Source: Legionella geestiana (lineage in GTDB: Bacteria > Pseudomonadota > Gammaproteobacteria > Legionellales > Legionellaceae). Taken from it: a stretch of DNA of 64,000 bases. The stretch covers positions 2,289,001 through 2,353,000 of the forward strand of contig NZ_CP038271.1 in the NCBI RefSeq assembly GCF_004571195.1, given 5' to 3'. Both the position numbers and the translations under genes were made by a program. How positions within the stretch are numbered: the first letter of the stretch is position 1; each line of letters starts with the position of its first letter. This document shows positions 8,464 to 17,978 of the stretch, in pieces. The notes beneath the pieces were generated by a model. It did not search any database. It was not told the DNA's origin and saw nothing but the letters and a program-made list of their open reading frames with translations.

Positions 8464-10083
8464 ATGCAACACGAAACCATGGAATACGATGTCATTATTG
8501 TAGGCGCAGGCCCTGCGGGTCTGGCGGCGGCCATTCGTCTTAAGGATAAAGCTACAGAAAAGGGCGAAGACATTCGTGTATGTATACTCGAAAAGGGCGC
8601 TCAGGTGGGAGCGCATATTTTATCGGGTGCGGTACTTGAGCCGCGAAGCCTTAAAGCATTGTTGCCGGATACCTGGCAGAATGCGCCGCTTGATACACCT
8701 GTAGAGGAAGACCATTTTTATATCTTGAGCGAAAAGCGCGCATACCGCCTGCCAACGCCTAAAGACATGCGCAACGAGGGTAACAGCATTATCAGTCTTG
8801 GCGCGCTTTGCCAGTTTCTGGCGGGTGAGGCAGAGGCGCGTGGATGCGAAATTTACCCGGGCTTTGCGGCCACGGAGCTTCTTTTTGACGAGGAGGGTGC
8901 GGTACGCGGGGTGGCTACGGGCGATATGGGCATTGATAAAAATGGTCAGCGTACGTCTCAATACCAGCCGGGCATGCACCTTTTAGCGCGCCAGACGCTT
9001 TTTGCCGAGGGGTGTCGGGGGCAGCTAAGTCAGAAATTAATTGCGCATTTTGCCCTTGCTGCCGGTAAATCACCGCAAACCTACGGTCTTGGGATTAAGG
9101 AAGTCTGGCGCGTGGCGGCAGAAAAACATCAGCCAGGGCTCGTGGTGCACACCGTCGGCTGGCCACTTGACAATAAAACCTATGGCGGGTCATTCATTTA
9201 CCATTTATCCGGTAACCGAGTAGCCATTGGGTTTGTGACAGGGCTTGATTATGAAAATCCGTGGCTCAGCCCCTTTGGGGAGATGCAGCGCTTTAAAACG
9301 CATCCGTTCGTGCGCGATTTGCTTCGGGGAGGGGAGCGTTTGAGCTATGGCGCGAGGGCGCTCAATGAAGGCGGCTGGCAATCGCTGCCAAAACTGACCT
9401 TTGCCGGTGGCATGTTGATAGGTGATGCCGCGGGCTTTCTGAATGTCGCCAAAATCAAAGGCATTCATGCAGCCATAGAGTCTGGCATGCTTGCTGCTGA
9501 CGCCTGCCTTCACGCACTCTCGCACAACGAAAAAGAAGCAGCGAGCTACTCGGAGGCCTTTAAGGAGTCATGGCTTGCCAAAGAGCTCTATGCGGTTCGC
9601 AACATTCGCCCGGGCTTCAGGCATGGGTTGTATGCGGGGCTTGCCAACGCGGCCTTTGAAACCTGGATTACCCGCGGCAGAAGTCCATGGACGCTTAAAA
9701 ACCATGCCGATTTTGCAACTCTGAAGCCTGCTTCTGCCTGCAAAAAAATTGATTATCCCAAACCCGATGGTGTTTTGACCTTTGACCGCCTGTCTTCAGT
9801 TTACCTTACCGACACCTTTCACGAGGAAAACCAGCCGGCGCATTTACACCTTCGCGACCAGGCGCTCGCCATCCGTGTGAATTACGCCGAATACGCCTCC
9901 CCCGAAACCCGCTATTGTCCGGCAGCGGTGTATGAAATCGTTGAAAAAGAGAATAAACCGCATCTTGTTATCAATGCGCAAAATTGCATTCACTGTAAAA
10001 CCTGCGACATTAAGGACCCGCGCCAGAACATTGTCTGGGTAGCGCCTGAGGGCGGCGGGGGGCCTAATTACGTAGAAATGTAA
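8464..10083 (+). CDS. Electron transfer flavoprotein-ubiquinone oxidoreductase
   Basis: 539 residues from ATG 8464, which has AGGACAGG upstream; an in-frame ATG at 8428 would add an implausible 12-residue prefix. It passes electrons from ETF (fatty acid and amino acid oxidation) to ubiquinone at the inner membrane. The FAD-binding VIIVGAGPAGLAAAIRL opens the protein, GGMLIGDAAGFLNVAKIKG is the second FAD contact, and the C-terminus has the [4Fe-4S] ligands CIHCKTCDIKDP followed by the hallmark PEGGGGPNY. Complete and ordinary. No ETF alpha/beta genes lie nearby. Confidence 0.95.
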   Translation: MQHETMEYDVIIVGAGPAGLAAAIRLKDKATEKGEDIRVCILEKGAQVGAHILSGAVLEPRSLKALLPDTWQNAPLDTPVEEDHFYILSEKRAYRLPTPKDMRNEGNSIISLGALCQFLAGEAEARGCEIYPGFAATELLFDEEGAVRGVATGDMGIDKNGQRTSQYQPGMHLLARQTLFAEGCRGQLSQKLIAHFALAAGKSPQTYGLGIKEVWRVAAEKHQPGLVVHTVGWPLDNKTYGGSFIYHLSGNRVAIGFVTGLDYENPWLSPFGEMQRFKTHPFVRDLLRGGERLSYGARALNEGGWQSLPKLTFAGGMLIGDAAGFLNVAKIKGIHAAIESGMLAADACLHALSHNEKEAASYSEAFKESWLAKELYAVRNIRPGFRHGLYAGLANAAFETWITRGRSPWTLKNHADFATLKPASACKKIDYPKPDGVLTFDRLSSVYLTDTFHEENQPAHLHLRDQALAIRVNYAEYASPETRYCPAAVYEIVEKENKPHLVINAQNCIHCKTCDIKDPRQNIVWVAPEGGGGPNYVEM

Positions 10084-10125
10084 CTTGTTATTTTGAGGGG
10101 TACACGCTAGACTTGCCCCTTGGGT

Positions 10126-10201
10126 GTCCCGGTGGCACAGGGGATAGCGCGGCCCCCTCCTAAGGGGCAGGTCAGAGGTTCGAATCCTCTCCGGGACGCC
10201 A
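10126..10201 (+). tRNA. tRNA-Arg (anticodon CCT)
   Basis: A 76-nt cloverleaf with acceptor stem GTCCCGG/CCGGGAC, anticodon stem GCCCC/GGGGC, loop CTCCTAA giving anticodon CCT (reads AGG), T arm AGAGG-TTCGAAT-CCTCT, discriminator G and encoded CCA. A run of lower-GC accessory genes follows to 13.3 kb. I found no repeat of its 3' end in the window that would mark an integrated element. Confidence 0.96.
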
Positions 10202-10296
10202 ATCAACTTTTTGGGCCATGTTAGTCAGATTGAGATATCAGGAAACTGTCATCTTATTCTTGGTTGATGACTGTTTTTTTGTTTTTAGGTTTTTTG

Positions 10297-11796
10297 ATGA
10301 AAAGGATTTTATTTGTTTTGGGATGGTTGCTTTTCAGCGGATGTCATGCTGAATGCGTTGTTTATCAGCATGAACATCCGCTTACAATGAAAAACCAGGA
10401 TGCCGTTTTCGAATTGCTTTCTTTAAACCATGAATGTCCTTCTAACATCCAGTCCTTCGGTAAGCTTATATCTTCACAATCGCTGAAATTGCAAACTGCC
10501 ATGGTTGCTAATCGTGGAAAAAATAACCCTGGCATGGGAAGTTTTAGTTTCTTCTCTTCCATCCATGGTCAATTGACGAATGGATTTAGCATAAAAAAAG
10601 GGGAGTTCTTTTTAGGCTTTTTTACAAAACTGAAAGGAAACAGTATTCAACTCAGTCAAGAACCCTTTAAGAATAATTTGCTTATAGAGTTGATTGCCTG
10701 GGATAAAGAAAAGCGATGGTACAACTTCTATGAATTGCGTGGTGTTGATGGGAAAAGAGCTCGCTGGTTTTACCGGGGTAATTCTCAAGATGCTTATTTA
10801 GATAATCAGTTACTCTATCGACAAGAAAACCCCGATAAGCCCACATTCGGTAATCGTATGCGTTGTTCAGCATGCCACAACGCAGGCGGCCCCATTATGA
10901 AGGAGATTAAAGCTCCCCATAATGACTGGTGGCAAAGCAAAAAACGCCTGGTGTTTTCGCCGAATTATCCTGACCATGAAGTTCAAGAATTAATTGGCAC
11001 TTTGGTTGAATCAGATACTTTTTCCCAACTGGTGATGAGGGGTGCGGGTCGTATCGACAACAGTCTCTCTATGAATCGATTTAAAGCAACTCTCAGCCTT
11101 CAAGAGCAATTACGTCCGCTGTTCTGTACGCAAGAAATAAATTTAGAGTCTGATACGCAGTCGGCAGACTCTACCGAGGTCCATATTCCCTCTGGTTTTT
11201 GGATTAATCCTTTATTAGGCCATGTTGAACTGAGTATACCGAGAGAGCAGTACCGCTTTCTTCTATTCGCCAATCGGATGCGGTTTCCTGAAACAAAACT
11301 GTACGATGCCGATAATGCCTGGCTGACACCGGTGAAAGGGCGGAATGATATTATTGCGATTAAAAAACTTATTGCTGACCATGTAATTAGTGCACGTTTC
11401 TCACAAGCGGTGTTGTTGATAGATTTTAAACATCCTGTTTTCTCGAGTAAACGATGCGGTTTGATGAAGCTTTTGCCAAACATCCAATCTCCAGACTGGC
11501 AAAAACAGTTTTTAAAACAATTGAAAACAAGCCAGCAGCCAGAGGCTCATAAACTTCTAAAGTATTTGTCTGCACCGCCATCTGTGTTGAATAAGATAAT
11601 TGATAATTACCAACAACTACTGCAACATCAAGCAAAAGAACCCGCCTTTCAACAAAGAGCCTTTAAACACCTTATCGAATTAAGAGCATCTGTTTATAAA
11701 GAAGAGCTATCTAAAAACCCTTTAGGGCAAATCCTGGAGCCGGGATTTAGAGTCATTTTCCCTGTTCCAGGTGTTAGCCAGGATGGCGCTGCTTGA
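10297..11796 (+). CDS. Exported protein with a CxxCH haem-binding motif
   Basis: About 499 residues from ATG 10297, chosen because MKRILFVLGWLLFSGCHA then makes a normal signal sequence; TTG 10264 and ATG 10267 are alternatives. LLFSGC is close to a lipobox, so it could be a lipoprotein. RCSACHNAGGPIMKEI at about 200 provides one c-type haem site with a downstream Met, in a long protein without other cytochrome features. It resembles large uncharacterised exported proteins with one such motif. Base composition is lower in GC than the flanking housekeeping genes. Redox role inferred, substrate unknown. Confidence 0.7.
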   Translation: MKRILFVLGWLLFSGCHAECVVYQHEHPLTMKNQDAVFELLSLNHECPSNIQSFGKLISSQSLKLQTAMVANRGKNNPGMGSFSFFSSIHGQLTNGFSIKKGEFFLGFFTKLKGNSIQLSQEPFKNNLLIELIAWDKEKRWYNFYELRGVDGKRARWFYRGNSQDAYLDNQLLYRQENPDKPTFGNRMRCSACHNAGGPIMKEIKAPHNDWWQSKKRLVFSPNYPDHEVQELIGTLVESDTFSQLVMRGAGRIDNSLSMNRFKATLSLQEQLRPLFCTQEINLESDTQSADSTEVHIPSGFWINPLLGHVELSIPREQYRFLLFANRMRFPETKLYDADNAWLTPVKGRNDIIAIKKLIADHVISARFSQAVLLIDFKHPVFSSKRCGLMKLLPNIQSPDWQKQFLKQLKTSQQPEAHKLLKYLSAPPSVLNKIIDNYQQLLQHQAKEPAFQQRAFKHLIELRASVYKEELSKNPLGQILEPGFRVIFPVPGVSQDGAA

Positions 11797-12063
11797 AATT
11801 GTCGTTTTAACCTGGGTCTGTTGGCATTTGGTGGCGTGCTTTGCAGCCGTGTCACCAAATGCCAGAGGTAGACTACATTCTCTTCCACCTGCTGCATGGC
11901 ACGGAGTGCCTGGAGACCTCATGCGTTTTTATTTCAGCGGGGGAGGCAGTGTTCTGTATGGGTTGGAACGCGTGCCTCCAGGTCCAGTCCCTTAAATGAA
12001 ATTTAAGCCATAGCTGGCATCAGTTGCCATCCCTGAAGAGGCGCTGATTTCGGAGCTTTTACC
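11797..12063. other. Intergenic region with inverted repeats
   Basis: TGGCATTTGGTG at 11822-11833 pairs perfectly with CACCAAATGCCA at 11853-11864 around a 19-nt loop, and could end the upstream transcript, though no T-run follows. Farther on, CCTGGAG and CTCCAGG form a second, wider inverted pair. No gene is supported here. Confidence 0.5.
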
Positions 12064-12678
12064 TTACAAAGACATGATAACTTCATACTCATGTCTTCCT
12101 GAATTTGCCATCACTCCATTCTGCATCAAAGCTCTGTTGCGCTCGTAGTGCTCATGCCAGTTCAGTATCGGTTGAATGGATGGAAAACCGCACCCTCTAA
12201 ATTGCAGGTAGACATCACTATAGGCCTCAAGACAGGATTGAATGTCATTTCTAACATCATCCAGCATGCGCAGGGATAAAATACCGTCCATTCGTTGCTT
12301 GACGTCACCGCATTTAAAAATTCCAAAACCTCTTTTATCCACTCGCGCCCGTAAATCCATCAGGTCTTGCCGGAGTGTGTTTAATTTTGTTAATTCTGAT
12401 CGAAGCCTTGCTACATGCGTGTTAAGAATATCTTTTTTATCAAGAGTAGCGTCACTCATGAATGATTCTATTCTGGATGCAAGAAAATCATCATCATCTA
12501 TCGGAGGGTGATAATGACTCGGTTGATTGTATCTCTCTCGCGTAGCACGCTTTGCCGCTTTGTGAATTTCTCGCGAGATACTTTTTTGTTCAGAGATAAC
12601 CTTTTCGAACGCATTAACAGCAGAACAATAACTGATGTGCATATATGCTAACGCATTAAAAGCGGCATTCAGATTCAT
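12064..12678 (-). CDS. Hypothetical helical protein
   Basis: 204 residues, no family recognised. Lys/Glu/Arg-rich heptad-like stretches at about 20-50 and 85-115 (for example RLRSELTKLNTLRQDLMDL) suggest coiled coil. No signal peptide or membrane segment. The flanking DNA (12680-12880) is markedly AT-rich and the gene is divergent from the next orphan. The size, isolation and composition fit a recently acquired gene or a translocated effector; nothing in the sequence decides this. Confidence 0.6.
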   Translation of the reverse strand: MNLNAAFNALAYMHISYCSAVNAFEKVISEQKSISREIHKAAKRATRERYNQPSHYHPPIDDDDFLASRIESFMSDATLDKKDILNTHVARLRSELTKLNTLRQDLMDLRARVDKRGFGIFKCGDVKQRMDGILSLRMLDDVRNDIQSCLEAYSDVYLQFRGCGFPSIQPILNWHEHYERNRALMQNGVMANSGRHEYEVIMSL

Positions 12679-12884
12679 ACAGATTCTCGCAAAATATTAA
12701 AAACGCCATCATTGTACCTAAATGACCCATAAAAGTAAAAAAATAAACTATTTAAGCGGTTTGTAGATACGCTTGATGCGCGAAAATTGGGAAATTTGTG
12801 AAAAAAAACAGGTCAACATAATTCTCTCTTAATGTGATGTTGTTAAACTGCTTCATTGCTTAACACTATGTCTGGAGTGCGCTC

Positions 12885-13286
12885 ATGCGTTTTCAAGATT
12901 CAACTGCACGCTTAAATTTCAACGAGATATGGAATGACACAATTTGCCCCAAAAGTGCAAAGGTTATGGAGAGTAAAAAAACACCATTGGGTGTTATTCT
13001 GGTTATCGGTGCGCTCAGTGAATTTCACAAGGCATCTCAGAAATTTTTAAATCTTGTTAAAAAACATTTTGAAGAAACACCTTACACTGACGAGGCAAAT
13101 ACCAGGAGGTACTTGAACGATGCGTATAAGGCCATTATTAAGGACTATGAAGTGTTTGAAAGACATTTTCCGCAGTATCAGGATCTTATTAAAGACTATA
13201 AATTTTGTTTAGACTTTATCCTTGATGCAGGAGCCCATCCCTGTGCAGATGATGATAATCTAAACCCCCAAGCCCTAAGCATGTAA
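12885..13286 (+). CDS. Hypothetical small protein
   Basis: 133 residues, starting MRFQDSTARLNFNEIW with GGAG 9 nt upstream of the ATG. It is charged and predicted mostly helical, with Asp-rich ends (CADDDNLNP). No known domain, no export signal. The AT-rich leader, shared with the divergent gene at 12678, sets both apart from the hydrogenase operon that begins 92 bp downstream. Confidence 0.6.
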   Translation: MRFQDSTARLNFNEIWNDTICPKSAKVMESKKTPLGVILVIGALSEFHKASQKFLNLVKKHFEETPYTDEANTRRYLNDAYKAIIKDYEVFERHFPQYQDLIKDYKFCLDFILDAGAHPCADDDNLNPQALSM

Positions 13287-13378
13287 AAGCAAGCCATAGT
13301 TCCTGCCTAAAAATAATTGCCATCATAGCGTGCTTCAGGATAGTGTTAAGGATATTCGCATACTGACTGGCAATAAAC

Positions 13379-13720
13379 ATGCACGAACTCTCGCTCTGCC
13401 GTGCAATTCTTGGTATCGTCAATGAGCATCTCGCGGGAAGAGGGGCGGCCTTCGTCAAACGGTTAACACTGGAAGTCGGCCAGCTTGCAGCGGTTGATAA
13501 CCATGCACTCCTTTTTGCGTTTGACGCGATTGCAAGAGGGACACCACTGAAAGGGGCGGTGCTTGAGATTATCACGGTGCCAGGGCTCGCTTTGTGTGCG
13601 GTTTGCCAAAAAAAGACAGTGCTTCAGCACTATTACGATGCCTGCCAGCACTGCGGCGAGTTTTCTCTCAGCATCCTGCAGGGAGAAGAAATGCGCGTTA
13701 AATCAATGGAGATTGTCTAA
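13379..13720 (+). CDS. hypA: Hydrogenase nickel incorporation protein HypA
   Basis: 113 residues. It begins MHELSL, with the N-terminal Met-His that binds nickel, and ends with a zinc site made of CAVC and CQHC pairs at about 74-93. HypA hands nickel to the hydrogenase large subunit together with HypB. There is no obvious Shine-Dalgarno. It is the first gene of the 11-gene hydrogenase run; its stop overlaps the hypB start by one base (TAATG). Confidence 0.95.
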   Translation: MHELSLCRAILGIVNEHLAGRGAAFVKRLTLEVGQLAAVDNHALLFAFDAIARGTPLKGAVLEIITVPGLALCAVCQKKTVLQHYYDACQHCGEFSLSILQGEEMRVKSMEIV

Positions 13721-14442
13721 TGTGCGGAATATGTGGATGCACTGATGAACACACTCATGTTCATGAACTGGTGCATGAAGCCCATCATCACCATCATGAC
13801 TTCATCACCGTAGAGCAGGATATTCTTGCAAAAAACAATGCGTTTGCCGCGGCAAACCGTGACTATTTCCAAAAAAACAACATCCGCGCCCTTAATATCA
13901 TGTCAAGCCCCGGTTCCGGCAAAACGACTCTGCTGGCGCGTACGGTTTCTGCAATCAAAGAAAAAATACCGGTGGCCATTATTGTGGGTGACCAGCACAC
14001 GTCCCTGGATGCCGACGCGCTCACAACTGCCGGTGCCGTTGCACTTCAAGTGAATACCGGAAAAACCTGTCATCTGGATGCGCACATGCTTGGCCATTCT
14101 CTGGATGATTTACGCCCTTCAGCGCATTCGTTGTTGTTGATTGAAAATGTTGGCAATCTGGTTTGTCCTGCGCTTTTTGATTTGGGTGAGACAGCACGCG
14201 TTGTTTTTTTATCCGTTACAGAAGGCGACAATAAGCCCTTAAAATATCCGGAAATGTTTCGAAACGCAGATGTGCTCCTGATTACCAAAATTGACCTGCT
14301 CCCCTATGTCGATTTCAACATTGATACCTGTATCGAGTACGCGCGGCGCATCAATCCGGCGATCAGAACTTTTTGCCTTTCTGCAAAAAGTGGGGAAGGG
14401 CTTGAGGCATGGTATCAATGGCTTGAAACACTGCCTGAATGA
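13720..14442 (+). CDS. hypB: Hydrogenase nickel-insertion GTPase HypB
   Basis: 240 residues. It has an N-terminal metal site MCGICGC, then a His stretch (HEAHHHHHDF) able to store nickel, and a SIMIBI GTPase domain with Walker A SSPGSGKTT and the VGDQHTSLDA switch region. Works with HypA to load nickel into the apo large subunit. Overlaps hypF by 4 nt (ATGA), indicating translational coupling. Confidence 0.96.
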   Translation: MCGICGCTDEHTHVHELVHEAHHHHHDFITVEQDILAKNNAFAAANRDYFQKNNIRALNIMSSPGSGKTTLLARTVSAIKEKIPVAIIVGDQHTSLDADALTTAGAVALQVNTGKTCHLDAHMLGHSLDDLRPSAHSLLLIENVGNLVCPALFDLGETARVVFLSVTEGDNKPLKYPEMFRNADVLLITKIDLLPYVDFNIDTCIEYARRINPAIRTFCLSAKSGEGLEAWYQWLETLPE

Positions 14443-16667
14443 GCATGCAGCGTTTAAAGATTGGTATAAGAGGGCGGGTGCAGGGAGTGGGGTTTCGGCC
14501 GCATGTTTTTATGCTTGCAAAAACCCTGAACCTCACAGGCTTTGTACGAAACTGCGGTGAAGGCGTTATTCTTGAAATACAGGGAAAAAATGCGCATGCT
14601 TTTCTTGATGCACTCCCAGGCAATCTGCCGCCGCTCGCGCGCATTGATGCCTGTGACATAACCGAATCCGCCTGCATCGCCGATGAAGCGTGCTTCACCA
14701 TTCTTGAAAGTCTGCAAGAACATGCAAATACCATTATTGCGCCCGATACCGCCCCCTGTGATGCCTGTCTGCAGGAGCTTTTTAACCCCCAAAGCCGCTA
14801 TTTTCAGTATCCTTTTTTAAACTGCACCCATTGTGGCCCGCGCCTGACCATTACTGAAGGCCTCCCTTATGACCGGGCGAGGACCGCGATGCATTGCTTC
14901 CCGCTTTGCGGGGCGTGTCTCGCGGAATACCACGACCCCGAAAACCGCCGTTATCACGCGCAGCCCATTGCGTGTGAAGCCTGCGGTCCGGCGCTCGAGC
15001 GTGATATCGAGACGATTGCATCTGCCTTAAAAAAAGGAAAAATCGTGGCGCTCAAGGGGCCGGGTGGATACCAGTTGCTGTGTGACGCGCGGAATACATC
15101 CGCCTTAAGTACGCTGCGAGCACGCAAACAGCGCGAACAAAAACCTTTTGCCGTGATGGTTCAGAATGTCGAGGTTGCCGCCTGTTTTACTGAGGTTGAT
15201 GCGACTGCAAAAGAGCTCCTTGAAAGTCGTGCCCGCCCCATTGTACTTCTCAAAAAAAGACTGCCTGAACGCCTTTCTGATGCAATCGCGCCTAATTTAT
15301 CGCATCTTGGCATTATGCTTCCCGCCACCCCCTTGCACCATTTGCTGTTTAAAGTGATGAACATAAGCCACGCGGCACTCGTTGTCACCAGTGCAAATAT
15401 CAGTGGTAACCCGCTGATTATTGACGATGAAATCGCAAAAACAGCACTTTCAGCGATTGCGGATATCATTATCAGTCACAACCGCGACATCCTTACCCGC
15501 GTGGATGATTCGGTAGTGACAATCATCAATAATGCCCCGGTTTTTATTCGCCGCGCCCGGGGATTTGTACCTGAGCGCATAGAGCTTCCCATGCGCATTC
15601 CGAGCACGCTGGCACTTGGCGGACACTTGAAAAACACCTTCTGCATTACGCGTGATGATGAGGCCTTTGTCTCTCAGCACATCGGCAGTTTAACGAATCG
15701 TGAGACCATCGCGTTTTTGCATGAATCCATTGATTACTGGAGGCGTTTTCTTAACGCCGATATCGAGCGTGTTGCCTGCGACTGGCACCCGGATTTTTAC
15801 ACCTCGCGCCTTGCGGAAAGCTTCAACCTGCCGGTGACGCCCGTGCAGCATCACCACGCGCATCTGGCTTCAGTTGCAGCTGAACACGGCCTTAAGGAAC
15901 CGGCGTTAGGGCTTGCACTCGATGGGTATGGTTACGGCTTTGAGGGAGACGCCTGGGGCGGAGAGCTTTTTATCCTTGAAGAGACGCGTTTTGAGCGCAT
16001 CGGGCATTTTGAGCCGCTTCCGCTCCCTGGTGGCGAGCGCGCGGCCCGGGAGCCCTGGCGCATGGGGGCGGCCGTGCTGCATCAGCTGGATATGAACGCG
16101 CGCATCGCGACAAAGTTTGCGCATATGCCACAGGCCGCACTTCTTGCAGGTCATCTGAAGCAGGCTACAAAAATCCCAAATACGAGCAGTTGCGGACGCT
16201 TATTTGACGCAGCAAGCGCTCTGACAGGTGTTTGTCTGATGTCGCAGTATGAAGGGCAGGCAGCCATGCAGCTTGAGAGCCTTGTAGCAATGCCAATTGT
16301 GCATCCCAATGGATGGCGCATCACGAATAACCGCTTCAGCATGCTCGCAGTTTTTAAGGAATTACTTAGCCTTTGTCCTGTTGAGGGCGCCAGTCTGTTT
16401 CACGGGACACTCATTGCCGGATTGTCTGAATGGCTGCTCACTAATGCTCATAAATACCGGCTGAGCACGATTCTTCTGAGCGGAGGCTGCTTTTTAAATA
16501 AAGTGCTTACAGAAGGCCTTTACAGTCGTTTAACTCAAAGCGGATTACAGGTATATTTACCAGAGCGTTTGCCGCCCAATGATGGCGGCTTATCCCTCGG
16601 ACAGGCTTTTATAGCAGGAGCGGGCGATGTGTCTGGCCATGCCGGTTCAAATCACAAAAATTCTTGA
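14439..16667 (+). CDS. hypF: Carbamoyltransferase HypF
   Basis: 742 residues, full length. It makes the thiocarbamate on HypE that becomes the cyanide ligands of the Fe site. Domains in order: acylphosphatase-like (IRGRVQGVGFRPHVF), two C-x2-C-x18-C-x2-C zinc motifs at about 105-180, a YrdC-like domain (LKGPGGYQLLCDA) and a Kae1-like carbamoyltransferase domain with VQHHHAHLASVAAEHGL. Its last 41 nt overlap hypC in another frame, an unusually long overlap. Confidence 0.96.
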   Translation: MSMQRLKIGIRGRVQGVGFRPHVFMLAKTLNLTGFVRNCGEGVILEIQGKNAHAFLDALPGNLPPLARIDACDITESACIADEACFTILESLQEHANTIIAPDTAPCDACLQELFNPQSRYFQYPFLNCTHCGPRLTITEGLPYDRARTAMHCFPLCGACLAEYHDPENRRYHAQPIACEACGPALERDIETIASALKKGKIVALKGPGGYQLLCDARNTSALSTLRARKQREQKPFAVMVQNVEVAACFTEVDATAKELLESRARPIVLLKKRLPERLSDAIAPNLSHLGIMLPATPLHHLLFKVMNISHAALVVTSANISGNPLIIDDEIAKTALSAIADIIISHNRDILTRVDDSVVTIINNAPVFIRRARGFVPERIELPMRIPSTLALGGHLKNTFCITRDDEAFVSQHIGSLTNRETIAFLHESIDYWRRFLNADIERVACDWHPDFYTSRLAESFNLPVTPVQHHHAHLASVAAEHGLKEPALGLALDGYGYGFEGDAWGGELFILEETRFERIGHFEPLPLPGGERAAREPWRMGAAVLHQLDMNARIATKFAHMPQAALLAGHLKQATKIPNTSSCGRLFDAASALTGVCLMSQYEGQAAMQLESLVAMPIVHPNGWRITNNRFSMLAVFKELLSLCPVEGASLFHGTLIAGLSEWLLTNAHKYRLSTILLSGGCFLNKVLTEGLYSRLTQSGLQVYLPERLPPNDGGLSLGQAFIAGAGDVSGHAGSNHKNS

Positions 16668-16857
16668 GACGCAGCGCGCCATCGTGCACCTTGGCGGGAT
16701 TGAAAAAGAAATTTCAACCGTTCTGCTCGATGAGGTTGATGTCGGCGATTACGTGATTATTCACGTTGGCTATGCGCTCACACGGCTCAATATTGAGGAA
16801 GCGGAAAAAACGCTCGCGTTGTTTACCGAGATGCAGCAGGAAGCGCATGCCCCATGA
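16627..16857 (+). CDS. hypC: Hydrogenase assembly chaperone HypC
   Basis: 76 residues beginning MCLAMPVQI, the diagnostic HypC start in which Cys2 carries the Fe(CN)2CO unit with HypD and docks on the large subunit. The start codon lies 41 nt inside hypF; no later start keeps Cys2, so the overlap is real. Overlaps hypD by 4 nt. Confidence 0.95.
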   Translation: MCLAMPVQITKILETQRAIVHLGGIEKEISTVLLDEVDVGDYVIIHVGYALTRLNIEEAEKTLALFTEMQQEAHAP

Positions 16858-17978
16858 AATACATCGAAGAATTTCGCAACCCTGATTTCGCGCGCACCCT
16901 CTCAAAGGCCATTGCCGAACGCGCTGACCCGCACCGACACTACCGTTTAATGGAGTTTTGTGGCGGGCATACGCACACCATTCACCGTTATGGCCTGCCG
17001 GGTCTTTTACCGAAGAATGTCGAAATGGTGCACGGACCTGGCTGTCCGGTCTGCGTGCTCCCGATGGCACGCATTGATAAGGCAATGGCGCTGGCTGAGC
17101 GTCATGGGGTTATTTTATGCACGTATGGCGACATGCTGCGCGTGCCGGGAAGCGGGCGAAAAAGCCTGCTGCAGGCGAAAGCGCGCGGGGCGGACGTGCG
17201 CATGATTTACTCGGCGGATGATGCCCTAAACCTTGCAATTCAGCACCCTGACAGGGAAGTCGTGTTCTTTGCCATCGGCTTTGAAACCACAACGCCCGCG
17301 ACCGCGGCAGTTATCCTTCTGGCCGCTGAAAAAGGCCTCAAAAACTTCAGCGTTTTTTGTAACCATATTCTTACGCCTGTTGCGATGGACAGCCTCTTAA
17401 GCCTGCAAAACGGCGTAAAAGCCTCTGTTCATATCGACGGTTTTATAGGGCCTGCGCATGTCAGTATTCTTACGGGCAGTAAAGCGTATGAAGCCGTGAG
17501 TCAAAAATACCGAAAGCCTGTCGTGATTGCGGGCTTTGAGCCGCTTGATGTGCTGCATGCGATTGTATGGCTCATCGAGCGCATTAACAGTCATCGCTAT
17601 GGTGTTGATGTGCAGTACACCCGGGCGGTAACGCGTGAGGGGAATCTCCGCGCCCAGAAGCTTGTGGCTGACGTTTTTGAGTATCGTCCGAGCTTTGAGT
17701 GGCGCGGATTGGGAGAAATTGCTGAAAGTGGTTTGCAGATTCGGGCGGCTTTCAGTGCTTTTGACGCGGAAAAGCGTTTTCTCCTGCCAGATACAAAAGG
17801 AATTGAGCACAAACACTGCGCCTGTGGTGAGGTTTTGCGGGGAATCAAAAAACCGCTGGAATGTAAATTATTTGCCAAAGCCTGTACACCGGAAAATCCA
17901 CTGGGCGCCTGCATGGTCTCTTCAGAAGGTGCCTGTGCCGCGGTGTATGCCTATGGTCGCGCGGGAGTCAGTGCATGA
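16854..17978 (+). CDS. hypD: Hydrogenase Fe-ligand assembly protein HypD
   Basis: 374 residues. HypD is the [4Fe-4S] scaffold on which Fe(CN)2CO is built. Conserved blocks: FCGGHTHTIHRYG, HGPGCPVCVLP, FAIGFETTTPATA and the C-terminal cysteine cluster (CACGEVLRG, CKLFAKACTPENPLGACMVS). Start ATG overlaps hypC; end overlaps hypE by 4 nt. Confidence 0.96.
   Translation: MKYIEEFRNPDFARTLSKAIAERADPHRHYRLMEFCGGHTHTIHRYGLPGLLPKNVEMVHGPGCPVCVLPMARIDKAMALAERHGVILCTYGDMLRVPGSGRKSLLQAKARGADVRMIYSADDALNLAIQHPDREVVFFAIGFETTTPATAAVILLAAEKGLKNFSVFCNHILTPVAMDSLLSLQNGVKASVHIDGFIGPAHVSILTGSKAYEAVSQKYRKPVVIAGFEPLDVLHAIVWLIERINSHRYGVDVQYTRAVTREGNLRAQKLVADVFEYRPSFEWRGLGEIAESGLQIRAAFSAFDAEKRFLLPDTKGIEHKHCACGEVLRGIKKPLECKLFAKACTPENPLGACMVSSEGACAAVYAYGRAGVSA

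Noticed and set aside
12830-12870. Several TTAA sequences upstream of the orphan at 12885, considered as a PmrA box
   Set aside because: Spacing between TTAA sites is 14 and 17 bp, not the 11 bp of the PmrA operator.
10126-13290. Integrated element bounded by tRNA-Arg direct repeats
   Set aside because: I found no second copy of the tRNA 3' end and no integrase gene in the window.
13368-13383. Sigma-54-like sequence TGGCAA-N5-ATGCA ahead of hypA
   Set aside because: The GC of the -12 element lies within the hypA start codon region, so transcription would begin inside the gene; likely chance.
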